A stretch of 64,000 bases of DNA from Porphyromonas pasteri. GTDB lineage: Bacteria; Bacteroidota; Bacteroidia; Bacteroidales; Porphyromonadaceae. Shown piece by piece: positions 33,486 through 43,333 of this stretch. The notes under the pieces are model-generated. The model did not search any database. It saw only the letters and a program-made list of their open reading frames with translations, and was not told the DNA's origin. The stretch covers positions 124,001 to 188,000 of the forward strand of contig NZ_BMPU01000003.1 in the NCBI RefSeq assembly GCF_014647755.1, given 5' to 3'. Made by a program: the position numbers and the translations under genes. Every line of letters starts with the position of its first letter. Within the stretch, counting starts at the first letter, position 1.

Positions 33486-34232
33486 ATGAATCTACTTGCT
33501 AACAAGGTAGCCATCATCACCGGCGCAGGCCGTGGTATCGGCCGCGCTATTGCACTCAAGTATGCACAGGAAGGTGCTTCCGTAGTGATCACTGACCTCA
33601 AGATCGACGAGACTGTAGAAGCCTTCGTCAAGGAGCTCGAAGGGCTCGGTGTCAAGGCTAAGGCTTATGCCTCTAACGCAGCTAACTTCGAAGATGCTCA
33701 CAAGCTCGTCGAAGCAGTCGTCGCAGACTTCGGCCGTATCGACGTCCTCGTCAACAACGCTGGTATCACGCGTGACGGGCTGATGATGCGTATGACCGAA
33801 GAGCAGTGGGACCTCGTCATCAACGTCAACCTCAAGAGTGCCTTCAACCTCATCCACGCTGTCACCCCCGTCATGGTCAAGCAGCGTAGCGGTAGCATCA
33901 TCAATATGGCCAGCGTCGTCGGTGTCTCTGGCAACGCAGGTCAGGCGAACTACTCCGCTTCTAAGGCTGGTATGATCGGTCTGGCAAAGAGCATCGCAAA
34001 GGAGCTCGGAGCTCGCGGTATCCGTGCCAACGCTATTGCCCCTGGCTTCATCATCACCGATATGACGGGTGCACTCTCTGAAGAAGTTCGCAAGCAGTGG
34101 GAAGTACAGATCCCCCTCCGTCGTGGCGGTACGCCTGAGGACGTAGCCAACGTAGCTACCTTCCTCGCAAGCGACCTCTCCAGCTACGTCTCTGGTCAGA
34201 CGATCCACGTCTGCGGTGGGATGAACATGTAG
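33486..34232 (+). CDS. fabG: 3-oxoacyl-ACP reductase
   Basis: 248 residues, classical short-chain dehydrogenase. NADP-binding TGAGRGIGRAIA is at residues 12-23, NNAGITRDGL near 90, catalytic Ser in NMASVVG (about 140) and YSASKAG (Tyr-x-x-x-Lys, about 155). ITRDGLMMRM is typical of FabG. It reduces 3-oxoacyl-ACP in fatty-acid elongation. A strong terminator follows. Confidence 0.94.
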   Translation: MNLLANKVAIITGAGRGIGRAIALKYAQEGASVVITDLKIDETVEAFVKELEGLGVKAKAYASNAANFEDAHKLVEAVVADFGRIDVLVNNAGITRDGLMMRMTEEQWDLVINVNLKSAFNLIHAVTPVMVKQRSGSIINMASVVGVSGNAGQANYSASKAGMIGLAKSIAKELGARGIRANAIAPGFIITDMTGALSEEVRKQWEVQIPLRRGGTPEDVANVATFLASDLSSYVSGQTIHVCGGMNM

Positions 34233-34284
34233 TCCACGAGCGGACAGACCCCCATAGCCTTCACCTGACGAAGGCATATACTCA

Positions 34285-34320
34285 TAAGGCTTGGCTCCAC
34301 ATCAGTGGAGCCAAGCCTTA
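34285..34320. terminator. Terminator after fabG
   Basis: TAAGGCTTGGCTCCAC and GTGGAGCCAAGCCTTA are perfect 16-bp arms, followed by GCTTTTA on the plus strand. Confidence 0.88.
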
Positions 34321-34353
34321 GCTTTTATAGTGGAGTCGGTGCGCCTTTTGTGA

Positions 34354-36621
34354 CTAATAGCGACGCAGCGCACGACGGGGCTCAGGGCGCTTCATCGAGG
34401 GCTCATCCAGGGCGAAGTCCAGCTGACGGCGTGCCAGATCGGCCTGCGCCACGACGACCTCGACACGCTGACCGAGGGTGAACGTGCGGCCCGTATGGCG
34501 CCCGACGAGACGGAAGTTCGCCTCATCATAGACGTAGTAGTCGTCGGAGAGGTCACGTGCTGGTACCAGCCCTTCGCACTTATTCTCCTCCAGCTCGACG
34601 TAGAAGCCCCAGTCAGCCAGCCCTGTGATGACGCCCGTGAAGGCCTCACCCAAGCGGGGGATCATATACTCGACCTGCTTGTACTTGATCGAGGAGCGCT
34701 CGGCATTGGCTGCCACACTCTCCATCTCGGAGGCATGGTCACACTGATCCTCCAGCGCAGCGGCATCCGCCGAAGGCTTACCCTCGATGAGGTAGCGTGT
34801 GAGGAGGCGGTGCACCATCAAGTCAGGGTAGCGACGGATAGGCGAGGTGAAGTGCGTATAGCTATCAAAGCCAAGGCCGTAGTGACCGATATGCGTCGTG
34901 GTATAGCGTGCCTTAGCCATCGAGCGGATAGCGAGCATCGTCAGCATATCCTCCTCGGGCTTACCCTTGATATCAGCGAGCAGGGCATTGAGGCTCTTAG
35001 CGATGACGGAGCTTCCGCCCTCGACCTTGAGCTTGTAGCCGAAGCGTCGCACATAGTCAGCCAGACCTCGGAGCTTCTCCTCATCAGGGGCCTCGTGGAT
35101 ACGGTAGACAAAGGCAGGCTTGCCACCACGCCCTAAGCGAAGGGCGGGGCTGATATCCTTGCGAGCAGGCTCGGCTATACGCTCAGCGACCGTACGATTC
35201 GCCAGCAGCATGAATTCCTCGATGAGCTGGTGGGCGGGCTTACTCTCCTTGATGTATACAGAGAGGGGCTTACCTTCTTCGTCCAGCTCGAAGCGGACTT
35301 CGGGGCGGTCAAAGGCGATACTCCCCGCCTCGAAGCGGCGAGCACGGAGCTTCTGCGCCAGACGGTGAAGCGTCAGGATAGCCTCTGCATGGTCACCCTT
35401 CCCCGTCTCGATGATCTCCTGCGCCTCCTCATAGGTGAAGCGGCGCTGGCTACGGATGACGGTGCGGGCGATGCGTGCTGAGCGGAGCTGCGCCTCTTCG
35501 TCCAGTGAGAAGATACAGCTGTAGGCATACTTATCCTCGTCGGGGCGGAGCGAGCAGAGGAAGTTGCTCAAGCGCTCGGGGAGCATAGGTATCGTGCGGT
35601 CCACGAGGTAGACACTGGTGGCACGCTTGTAGGCCTCATCATCGATGATACTACCAGGCTGGACATAGTGGCTGACGTCGGCGATATGCACCCCGACTTC
35701 ATAGCCCCCTTCAGGAAGCGTGCGGAAGGAGAGGGCATCGTCGAAGTCCTTCGCATCACGCGGGTCGATGGTGCAGGTCAGCACTCCACGGAAGTCCTCA
35801 CGCTGTGCGAGCTCCTCTTCGGTGATCTCGGCAGAGAGTGCTTCGGCAGCCTTCTCTACGGCCTCGGGATAGCTATAGGGGAGGCCGAACTCAGCGAGGA
35901 TGGCGTGCATCTCCGTAGAGTTGTCGCCGGCCTTACCGAGGATATCGATGACTTCCCCGCGAGGGTTCTTGCTCTTGCGGTCCCAGTCGGTGATGCGTAC
36001 GACGACCTTATCATGGCCCGTCGCACCCATAGTCTTATCCTCGGGGATGAAGACATCCTGGCGTAGCTCCTTATTGAGCGAGACGAAGAAGGCATAGCCA
36101 CGAGAGATCTGCAGACGCCCGACATAGGTCGCCTCACGGCGCTCGAGGATCTCGACGACCTGCACACGCTTGTACTCCCCTCGGCGGGTACGCACGAAGG
36201 ATACGGCGACACGGTCGCCATGCAGGGCATTGGCGAGCGCACGATCAGAGAGGGGGAGGGTATCGATCTCGGGGTCATCGGGGATGAAGGAAGCACGGCC
36301 TGCACGATAGTCAAAGCGCCCTTCGAGGCGCTCCTTCGAGAGGCCACCACGGACGAAGCGTCCGGGCTCCAGCTCCTGGATCTCGCCACCTTCGGCCATC
36401 GAGACGAGCGTCTGGTAGATGGCGCGCTTCTGCCCCATATTCGTCTTACCGAAGGCATGGCAGACCTGCTTGTAGGTCAGTACACGCCCATCATTCTGCT
36501 CAAATACCAGGCGTGCGATGCGGAGGATATCCCGCTTACTTATGGATTGCCCTTTGTCTGTGCCTTGCTTGGAGGGTTTCCCCTTCTTGGCAGAGATGGG
36601 CTTATTCTTTTTACTCATCAT
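34354..36621 (-). CDS. rnr: Ribonuclease R
   Basis: 755 residues. A lysine-rich start (about 1-25), a winged-helix-like region (RILRIARLVFEQNDGRVLTY-type, 30-95), cold-shock domains, the RNB catalytic core with TIDPRDAKDFDDALS (metal-binding aspartates), ARYTTTHIGHYGLGF and TSPIRRYPDLMVH, and a C-terminal S1 domain (GEAFTGVITGLADWGFYVEL). It is a processive 3'-5' exoribonuclease for structured RNA. Start ambiguity between Met1 and Met2. Confidence 0.96.
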   Translation of the reverse strand: MMSKKNKPISAKKGKPSKQGTDKGQSISKRDILRIARLVFEQNDGRVLTYKQVCHAFGKTNMGQKRAIYQTLVSMAEGGEIQELEPGRFVRGGLSKERLEGRFDYRAGRASFIPDDPEIDTLPLSDRALANALHGDRVAVSFVRTRRGEYKRVQVVEILERREATYVGRLQISRGYAFFVSLNKELRQDVFIPEDKTMGATGHDKVVVRITDWDRKSKNPRGEVIDILGKAGDNSTEMHAILAEFGLPYSYPEAVEKAAEALSAEITEEELAQREDFRGVLTCTIDPRDAKDFDDALSFRTLPEGGYEVGVHIADVSHYVQPGSIIDDEAYKRATSVYLVDRTIPMLPERLSNFLCSLRPDEDKYAYSCIFSLDEEAQLRSARIARTVIRSQRRFTYEEAQEIIETGKGDHAEAILTLHRLAQKLRARRFEAGSIAFDRPEVRFELDEEGKPLSVYIKESKPAHQLIEEFMLLANRTVAERIAEPARKDISPALRLGRGGKPAFVYRIHEAPDEEKLRGLADYVRRFGYKLKVEGGSSVIAKSLNALLADIKGKPEEDMLTMLAIRSMAKARYTTTHIGHYGLGFDSYTHFTSPIRRYPDLMVHRLLTRYLIEGKPSADAAALEDQCDHASEMESVAANAERSSIKYKQVEYMIPRLGEAFTGVITGLADWGFYVELEENKCEGLVPARDLSDDYYVYDEANFRLVGRHTGRTFTLGQRVEVVVAQADLARRQLDFALDEPSMKRPEPRRALRRY

Positions 36622-36651
36622 TCAATTCTTTTATGGATAATAGGCCACTCT

Positions 36652-36687
36652 CCTACGGCAGGTATCGCGGAGGATACCCGCCGTAGG
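36652..36687. other. Stem-loop between response regulator and rnr
   Basis: CCTACGGC (36652-36659) pairs with GCCGTAGG (36680-36687), and GGTATC with GATACC inside. No T-run follows on the minus strand, so it may be a weak terminator or processing site. Confidence 0.4.
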
Positions 36688-36761
36688 AAGGCGGCCAAGG
36701 GGGAGGTAAGTGATGTGTAGCTGTCTGATGAGTAGTGGGCGGAGCCCAAGAGGGGGCGTGC

Positions 36762-37487
36762 CTACGCCTCAGTGGGGATGACGAGCTTGTATCCCTTACC
36801 GTGGACGTTCTTGATCTCGACGCGAGGATCAGCATCGAGCATGCGACGAAGCTTCGTCACATAGACGTCCATACTACGCTGGCTGAAGGAGTTCTCATGC
36901 CCGCCAGTAGGCTCGGTGAGCCCCCAGATGACGTTGAGCGCATGGCTACGCTCGAGCGTCTGATTGGCGAAGAGACAGAGCAGCGAGAGCAGCTCGCACT
37001 CCTTGGTCGTCAGGCGACGCGACGTCTCGCCGAGGGAGAGCGTCTGAGTCGTCGTATTGAAGATATAGCGCCCGAGCTGGTACACGCGCTGGGGCTCCTT
37101 CTCACCCTCATGCTTGATCGTACGGCGCAGGATCGCCTCGATACGCAGGAGGAGCTCCTCCATGCTGAAGGGCTTGGTGATGTAGTCGTCAGCCCCAGAG
37201 CGGAAGCCCTCGAGGATGTTCTCACGCATACCGAGGGCGGTGAGGAAGATGATGGGTACGTCGGCCGAGAGGCTACGAATGTCCTTTGCCAGGGTGAGAC
37301 CATCACGCTTAGGCATCATGATATCCAGGAGACAAAGGTCGTACTTAGCGCTCTTGAAGGCTTCCCATCCCTGGTCACCATCAGTACAGAGCGTGACGGC
37401 GAACTTCTTACTCTGCAGGAGCTCCTGAAGGATGTTCCCGAGGTTCTCTTCATCCTCACAGAGGAGGATCTTTAATGGTTCGTCCAT
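36762..37487 (-). CDS. OmpR-family response regulator (RprY-like)
   Basis: 241 residues. The receiver domain has the acidic pair Glu11-Asp12, phosphoacceptor Asp55 (LLDIMMPKRDG), Thr in FLTA and Lys in ITKPF. The C-terminal winged helix ends with VYVTKLRRMLDADPRVEIKNVHGKGYKL. It follows the histidine kinase gene by 76 bp. The pair resembles RprX/RprY of Bacteroides; the name is by similarity. Confidence 0.93.
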   Translation of the reverse strand: MDEPLKILLCEDEENLGNILQELLQSKKFAVTLCTDGDQGWEAFKSAKYDLCLLDIMMPKRDGLTLAKDIRSLSADVPIIFLTALGMRENILEGFRSGADDYITKPFSMEELLLRIEAILRRTIKHEGEKEPQRVYQLGRYIFNTTTQTLSLGETSRRLTTKECELLSLLCLFANQTLERSHALNVIWGLTEPTGGHENSFSQRSMDVYVTKLRRMLDADPRVEIKNVHGKGYKLVIPTEA

Positions 37488-37563
37488 AGTCTTTAATCTA
37501 TTAGCTGTCGTAGTTTTTAATCTATATACTATATAGGTAGGTAACGCAAACCGCTTGGTAGCA

Positions 37564-39105
37564 CTACTCCGGCTCAGAGGCCGGTAGGTGAATAATCATC
37601 TTAGTCCCCGCACCCAGCTCACTCTCGGCGGTGATCGTACCACCACACTGGCTGATGACGGAGGCCACGTACGCCAGACCCAGGCCGAAGCCTCGCACGT
37701 CGTGGCGCTTTCCGGAGGTGACGCGGTAGAAGCGGTCGAAGATACGCTTCAGTTCGCGCTTCTCCATCCCGATCCCATTATCCTCGATGGTGATACGGAT
37801 CTTGCCGTCTTCGTCAGCAGTACGGATCGCCAGGCGTAGAGGCTCATCAGGGCGGCTGTACTTGACCGCGTTGTCGAGGAGGTTGAAGAAGACGTTGGAG
37901 AGGTGAATATGATTCCCCTGCACCCACGTATTCAGGGCATCCAGGTCCAGCTCCAAGTCCCCACCACGCTGCTGGGCGTGGAAGGTATAAATCTCCGCTA
38001 CGGGCAGGAGCAGCTCATTGACGTCCAAGGGCTCCAGCGAGAAGCGCCCCGAAGCTCCGTCCAGCAGCGAGAACTGCAGTACCTTGTCGATGAGGAACTT
38101 CATACGCTGCGCCTCCAGCCCGATGATATCCAGTGCACTCTGAGCTCGCGGCGTGAGGTCGCCCCGCTCGGCGAGAGACTGTCCCAGCGACTGACTGGAG
38201 AGGAGGATGGTACTCACAGGCGTCTTCAGCTCATGCGTCATATTGTTGATGAAGCTCGTGCGCTGCGAGGAGAAGCTCATGTGCTTGAGAAGGACCCCGA
38301 GGGCGGAGAAGCCGAGGACAAGCACGATGATTGTGGAGATGAAGCTGGGCAATGCCAGCCGAAGCACCTCCGACTTCGTGGGGGTGACGTCAAGCGTGAC
38401 CTTCATGTAGGGGCGGTCTGTCTCTGCACCATCAGTCGGCACGAAGAGATACTGCACCACCGTATTGCGCTCTTCCCATCGCTTGGCATTGACCATCGCC
38501 GGGGGGATGTACTCATAGAGCGTACGCCCCTGGTAGTCATGTAGCGACATCATGTAGGGCCCGCAGAGATCCTTGTTGTCCAGATGCTCACGGATGAGGC
38601 TCTTCAAGAGACGCACATTCACCATCTGCGGGATGCTATCCTTGTTGTAGCTATCATATAGATACTTCAGGATGTAGCGGTCCAGCGCATGGACGTTAGC
38701 GAAGTAGGCGTGTACAAGGCGGTCGGACGGACGGTAGTCGACACGACTCGTATTCCCCTTGTGTGGCATCTTCAGGTAGATGTTCTCCCTATCCAGAGCC
38801 CGCTGGACGATCTGGGTATCGAGCTTGGTGCGCGTCCAGATATCGAACGAAGCGACAGAGGTCGGTAGGAACTCGCTGTCCTCAAAGCGGTCATTCTTGC
38901 GATTGAGCCCCTTATTGAGGTAGCGTATCAGCTCACGTACCTGCAGCTCTTCAGCCACCTCGCCCATCGCTTCCTTCATCTGATTGCGAATCCCCTCGGT
39001 GCGCAGCTCAAGCACGCGACCATAGTATTCGTATTGCACCCATGAGAGGAGTCCATAGGCCGAGACAAGGGCCATGACGATGATCCAGATGACTCGTTTT
39101 CTCAT
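37564..39105 (-). CDS. Sensor histidine kinase (RprX-like)
   Basis: 513 residues. Membrane segment 1 is at about 6-24, a long periplasmic sensor region follows, and segment 2 is at about 253-273. HisKA has the H box NNMTHELKTPVST (His291); the ATPase domain has the N box NVFFNLLDNAVKYS, IEDNGIGM and GFGLGLAYV. It autophosphorylates and passes phosphate to the adjacent response regulator. The input signal is unknown. All kinase motifs are intact. Confidence 0.94.
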   Translation of the reverse strand: MRKRVIWIIVMALVSAYGLLSWVQYEYYGRVLELRTEGIRNQMKEAMGEVAEELQVRELIRYLNKGLNRKNDRFEDSEFLPTSVASFDIWTRTKLDTQIVQRALDRENIYLKMPHKGNTSRVDYRPSDRLVHAYFANVHALDRYILKYLYDSYNKDSIPQMVNVRLLKSLIREHLDNKDLCGPYMMSLHDYQGRTLYEYIPPAMVNAKRWEERNTVVQYLFVPTDGAETDRPYMKVTLDVTPTKSEVLRLALPSFISTIIVLVLGFSALGVLLKHMSFSSQRTSFINNMTHELKTPVSTILLSSQSLGQSLAERGDLTPRAQSALDIIGLEAQRMKFLIDKVLQFSLLDGASGRFSLEPLDVNELLLPVAEIYTFHAQQRGGDLELDLDALNTWVQGNHIHLSNVFFNLLDNAVKYSRPDEPLRLAIRTADEDGKIRITIEDNGIGMEKRELKRIFDRFYRVTSGKRHDVRGFGLGLAYVASVISQCGGTITAESELGAGTKMIIHLPASEPE

Positions 39106-39164
39106 GAACGATGCAGTAGCTATTGGGAGTGACGACTAAAGAGACACATTACTGTTATTATATG

Positions 39165-39172
39165 CAAAGATA
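39165..39172 (-). promoter_or_regulatory. Promoter -7 element for the two-component operon
   Basis: TATCTTTG on the minus strand, 60 bp upstream of the kinase start codon. Confidence 0.5.
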
Positions 39173-39442
39173 AGCATTTCTGCCCGTCGCACCGTTAATT
39201 CCTTGTCAAAGCGTCAAAGACACCCCCTTCCCTCCTCACCCACACAGTGATAAGGTAAAGATATGTCACCTTGAAATTTGCTTACGAAGCAGCATCCTAC
39301 CGACGTTACACCACGCGGTCTCCACCCGCCACTACTCAGAGAGCGCAAAGCCAACTCTTCGCCTTTGGAGCAAACTCCTCACCACCAAGAAGCCGGCTCA
39401 TTATGACGAGGTTAGGCGAAGTCGTATAAGCTCCCTTTTGCG

Positions 39443-39543
39443 ACCACTACTGGTCACGAAGCGAAGCAGTACTGGTCGCTATTAGTTACCAGTACTGGTT
39501 CGACGAGTGAGCAGTACTGGTTGCCTCGCTGACCAGTACTGGT
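39443..39543. repeat. 22-bp-pitch palindrome array, GTAC class
   Basis: Five units start at 39443, 39465, 39488, 39510 and 39532 (steps 22, 23, 22, 22): ACCACTACTGGT, AGCAGTACTGGT, ACCAGTACTGGT, AGCAGTACTGGT, ACCAGTACTGGT. The GAAGCGAAGC text leading into unit 2 is the same as that leading into unit 4 of the ATAT-class array at 5448. It lies in a divergent gap. Confidence 0.85.
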
Positions 39544-40032
39544 AGAAAACACCCCCTCCCAATGCGTACACCTTCCTTCTCCTGCACATATAATATATAA
39601 GGAGTCGTATGGGGCATACCGCATCAGCGCAAGCAGGTAGGAAGCGATAAGCGGAATAAAAAGCACGCCGACGAGAGAAACGAAAGCCCACCTCTACGAA
39701 GACCCATCTTTAAATACTAAAGTCAAGGGTACCACGTTCCTTTCGTACACATCAACAACCAAACGAGCTTCCTAAATTATTTAAGGTTATTTCAACCCGA
39801 AAAACGCCCCATCCCAAGGCCTTCCGATGAGAAAATTTCGCCCATGGCAAGTACACATCTCAGATAACTAAGAGCAGGAGAAAGAGCCTACATCCACCCA
39901 CACACATATACATACTTTACAGACACTTACAGCCGTACATCTATACATCTCCCCCTCCCTTTTACAGGCCGTAAGAGCCCCCACAGATAGCGACAAACCG
40001 CCTTCTTCACGGCTTCCCTGGGTAGCCTGCTA
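39544..40032. other. Intergenic stretch without recognised genes
   Basis: About 490 bp between the palindrome array and the susC promoter, ending in a long AT-rich, C-rich leader-like text. No convincing gene, tRNA or further repeat. Confidence 0.5.
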
Positions 40033-40062
40033 TTGGATAGGAAATAAAAATCTCTACATTTG
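40033..40062 (+). promoter_or_regulatory. Promoter of the first susCD operon
   Basis: TTG (40033-40035), 19 bp, TACATTTG (40055-40062). The leader to the susC start would be about 165 nt, long enough for regulation, but I see no known element in it. Confidence 0.65.
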
Positions 40063-40231
40063 AAAAAAGGATACGCTGGAGCACGGGGAGGGCAACCCTC
40101 CCTTTAGGAGAAAGACATGACGTGAAAGACCGCGAGGATGACACCTCCAGAGTACCCTATGGAATAGATAGTAATCTCAAGTTACGGCTCAAAAGCAAGT
40201 ACGCACATATCACACTAAAACTACTATTCTC

Positions 40232-43200
40232 ATGAGAAGAGCACTTTTCTTCCTCCTCGCTCTCTTCCTCTTCGCAGGAGTGGGTTGGTCGCAGAAGAAG
40301 ACGATCACCGTCACGGGGGTCATCATCTCATCTGCGGATAAGGAGCCCGTCATCGCAGCCAGCGTGTCCTGCGTCGAGTTCCCCACCACAGGGACCCTGA
40401 CCGACGTCAACGGACGCTTCACGCTGAAGCTACCAGATGCAGCTAAGCACCTTACGATCAGCTGCATCGGATTCAACAAGCTCAAGCTACCCATCGCCTC
40501 GGGTGAGATGAAGATCACCCTCCAGGCAGAAGAGCAGGTGATCAAGGACGTCGTCATCACGGGGTATGGGAACACCCGTAAGTCCGCCTTCGCAGGCTCT
40601 GCTACGACCATCTCCACGAAGAACATGAAGGACGTACCCACCACATCCCTCGAAGATAAGCTCACTGGGGCTATCGCAGGGGTAGCAGTGAACTCCAACT
40701 CGGGTCAGCCCGGTAGCATCGCTACGGTGCGTATCCGTGGTCTCGGCTCTATCAACGCTGGTAGCGACCCACTCTACGTCATCGACGGGGTACCTGTCAA
40801 TAACAGCAGCGCCTCAGTCTTCGACTACGCTAAGGGGGGTATGAGTCCACTCTCTACGATCAACTCCAACGACATCGAGAATATCACCGTCATCAAGGAC
40901 GCTGGTGCTGCAGCCCTCTATGGCTCACGTGCAGCTAACGGGGTCGTCGTCATCACGACCAAGAGCGGACGTGCTGGGAAGACGCACTACAACTTCAAGG
41001 CTGACTGGGGTAGCTCCGATATGGCTATCGACTACCGCCCTACCCTCAGCGCTGAGAAGCGTAACGAACTGATCCGCCACGGGTACACCAAGTACTACAG
41101 CGAGCTCCGTGACAAGACGACGAATCAGCTCCTCTACCCCAACGCCTCTGACGTAGCTGCTCAGGTAGAGAAGACCATCGGTACCGCTATCGCTAAGCCT
41201 TGGTCTGGCTACACGGACTGGCGCAAGATCCTCCTCCGCAATGGCGCTTCACAGAACTACGAGTTCAGCGTCTCAGGTGGTGGTGAGAAGACGAAGTTCT
41301 ACACCTCGATGTCCTACGCTGACCAGAAGGGTATCTCACTGGCCTCTGACTTCAACCGTCTGACTGGTAGCTTCAACGTCAGCCACACCGACCGCCGTCT
41401 GGAGCTGAAGGCTCGTATGCTCTTCGCTAAGACCAAGCAGCACACCAGCAGTGAAGGCAGTGCCTACGCTAACCCTATCTACGGGATATCCGCTACGCTG
41501 ACTCCATCCAACTATCCCTTCAAGGAAGATGGATCTTACAACAGCAGCTTCTCGGGGAACAACAACATCAACCCCCTCTTCGCCACGACGCAAAACTTCT
41601 CCGAAACGCAGCTCGTGCGCGTCTACCCCTCTCTCGAAGCTTCGTTCACCCTTTTCCCCTGGCTGAAGCTTCGTCAGAATGTCAGCTACGACTACATCAA
41701 CTCCGAAGAAGCCGTCTGGTGGGATCCTCGCCAAGGTGACGGTGAAGCTGCTAACGGGGTCTTCCAGCGCTCCAACCTTGAGCGTGCTACCCTCTCCACA
41801 CAGTCTCAGCTCTACGCTAACCATGACTTCGGCAAGCACCACCTCTCTGGTGTAGCCAGCTTCGAGTCCGAAGCCTTCGACCGGCTGAACGTCTATATCT
41901 GGGGTACTGACTTCCCCTCTTACCTCAAGTACGAACTGGGGAATGCAGGGAACTCAAGCGGTAGCACCGAAGTCGACAAGACCCGCATGCTCTCTTTCCT
42001 CGTCAAGGGGGACTACGCTTACGATGACCGCTACATCTTCGGTGCTTCGGCTCGCTGGGACGGCTCTTCTCGCCTCGCTCCTGCTCACCGCTGGGGGCTC
42101 TTCTGGTCACTCTCTGGCTCATGGAACATCGGTAAGGAAAAGTTCATGAAGTCTCTCGAGCCCATCCTCTCCGACACCCGCCTGCGCCTCTCTTATGGTG
42201 CTAACGGTACGCTCCCCTACGGCTACTACGACCACCTCTCCCTCTACAGCTTCGGCTACAACTACAACGGGGGTACGGGGGCTTCGGAAAGCGATCTCGG
42301 CTCACCCAACCTCTCTTGGGAAAAGAACAAGGCTTTCAACCTCGGTCTTGACTTCCGCCTCTTCAATCGTGTCGGTGTTACCTTCGACTACTACAACCGT
42401 CTGACTACCGACCTACTCCTCTACAAGAACATCTCAGGTACGACGGGCTTCAGTAGCGAGCTGCAGAACGTAGGTAGTATGCGTAACACGGGCTTCGAAG
42501 TCGAGCTGCGCTCCACCAACATCTCTACGGACAAGTTCTCTTGGAGCACGACCTTCTCCCTCGGCCACAATAAGAATACCCTCCTGCGCTACGACGGCGT
42601 ACAAACCACACGTGTAGACCGCACTTGGATCCACGAAGTTGGTCACCCCTACAACGCCTACTATCTGGCTGAATACGCTGGTATCGACCCCAACACGGGT
42701 AAGGTACAGTACTACTCCAATAAGTACGACGAAGCCACGAAGACCTACGACCGCTCCATCGTCACGGAGGGCTCTCAGGCCAACCGTCGTCGTATCGATG
42801 ACAAGCCCTTTGACCCCACCTTCACTGGCGGGCTTATCAACAACATCACTTGGGGCCCCGTCGACATCAACTTCACCCTCAGCTACTCCCTCGGTGGCTA
42901 CCTCTACGATAGCGCTACCGCGCTCTACCAGGACGGTAACGAAGAAGTGCTGAACCTGGCTATCCCCAAGTACTACGACATCAATAAGATCTGGAAGCAG
43001 GTCGGTGACAAGACGGAGCTTCCCTCCTTCGAGCCTACGAATACGTATACGTACTCGACCCGCTTCCTGCGCCCCACCGACCACCTGCGTCTGAAGAACT
43101 TCACCATCGGCTTCACTGCTCCTAAGCGCTGGACGCAGAAGATCGGTGTCAACACCCTGCGCCTCTACGCTGCAGGTAACAACCTCCTCACGTGGAAGGA

Positions 43201-43297
43201 TAAGATGCTCGTCGTCGACCCCGAGCAGCGTGGCTTCGTAGCCTACGGCACGCCTCCCCTGCGCACCGTCACCTTCGGTCTTCAGGTCGGTATCTAG
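40232..43297 (+). CDS. SusC/RagA-family TonB-linked outer-membrane transporter
   Basis: 1021 residues. Signal peptide MRRALFFLLALFLFAGVGWS; then a carboxypeptidase-regulatory-like domain (about 22-100, VTGVIISSADKEPVIAASV); the TonB-linked plug with DVVITGYGNTRKSAFAGS and VRIRGLGSINAGSDPLYVIDG; and a large beta barrel ending RTVTFGLQVGI with a terminal aromatic-containing strand. With the SusD lipoprotein encoded next, it imports a glycan or peptide ligand using TonB energy. No enzyme, sensor or transporter gene in the locus reveals the substrate. Codon use suggests strong expression. Confidence 0.95.
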   Translation: MRRALFFLLALFLFAGVGWSQKKTITVTGVIISSADKEPVIAASVSCVEFPTTGTLTDVNGRFTLKLPDAAKHLTISCIGFNKLKLPIASGEMKITLQAEEQVIKDVVITGYGNTRKSAFAGSATTISTKNMKDVPTTSLEDKLTGAIAGVAVNSNSGQPGSIATVRIRGLGSINAGSDPLYVIDGVPVNNSSASVFDYAKGGMSPLSTINSNDIENITVIKDAGAAALYGSRAANGVVVITTKSGRAGKTHYNFKADWGSSDMAIDYRPTLSAEKRNELIRHGYTKYYSELRDKTTNQLLYPNASDVAAQVEKTIGTAIAKPWSGYTDWRKILLRNGASQNYEFSVSGGGEKTKFYTSMSYADQKGISLASDFNRLTGSFNVSHTDRRLELKARMLFAKTKQHTSSEGSAYANPIYGISATLTPSNYPFKEDGSYNSSFSGNNNINPLFATTQNFSETQLVRVYPSLEASFTLFPWLKLRQNVSYDYINSEEAVWWDPRQGDGEAANGVFQRSNLERATLSTQSQLYANHDFGKHHLSGVASFESEAFDRLNVYIWGTDFPSYLKYELGNAGNSSGSTEVDKTRMLSFLVKGDYAYDDRYIFGASARWDGSSRLAPAHRWGLFWSLSGSWNIGKEKFMKSLEPILSDTRLRLSYGANGTLPYGYYDHLSLYSFGYNYNGGTGASESDLGSPNLSWEKNKAFNLGLDFRLFNRVGVTFDYYNRLTTDLLLYKNISGTTGFSSELQNVGSMRNTGFEVELRSTNISTDKFSWSTTFSLGHNKNTLLRYDGVQTTRVDRTWIHEVGHPYNAYYLAEYAGIDPNTGKVQYYSNKYDEATKTYDRSIVTEGSQANRRRIDDKPFDPTFTGGLINNITWGPVDINFTLSYSLGGYLYDSATALYQDGNEEVLNLAIPKYYDINKIWKQVGDKTELPSFEPTNTYTYSTRFLRPTDHLRLKNFTIGFTAPKRWTQKIGVNTLRLYAAGNNLLTWKDKMLVVDPEQRGFVAYGTPPLRTVTFGLQVGI

Positions 43298-43333
43298 TCT
43301 ATTGCTAACCACACAAATGACAGTTCAAGTCTT

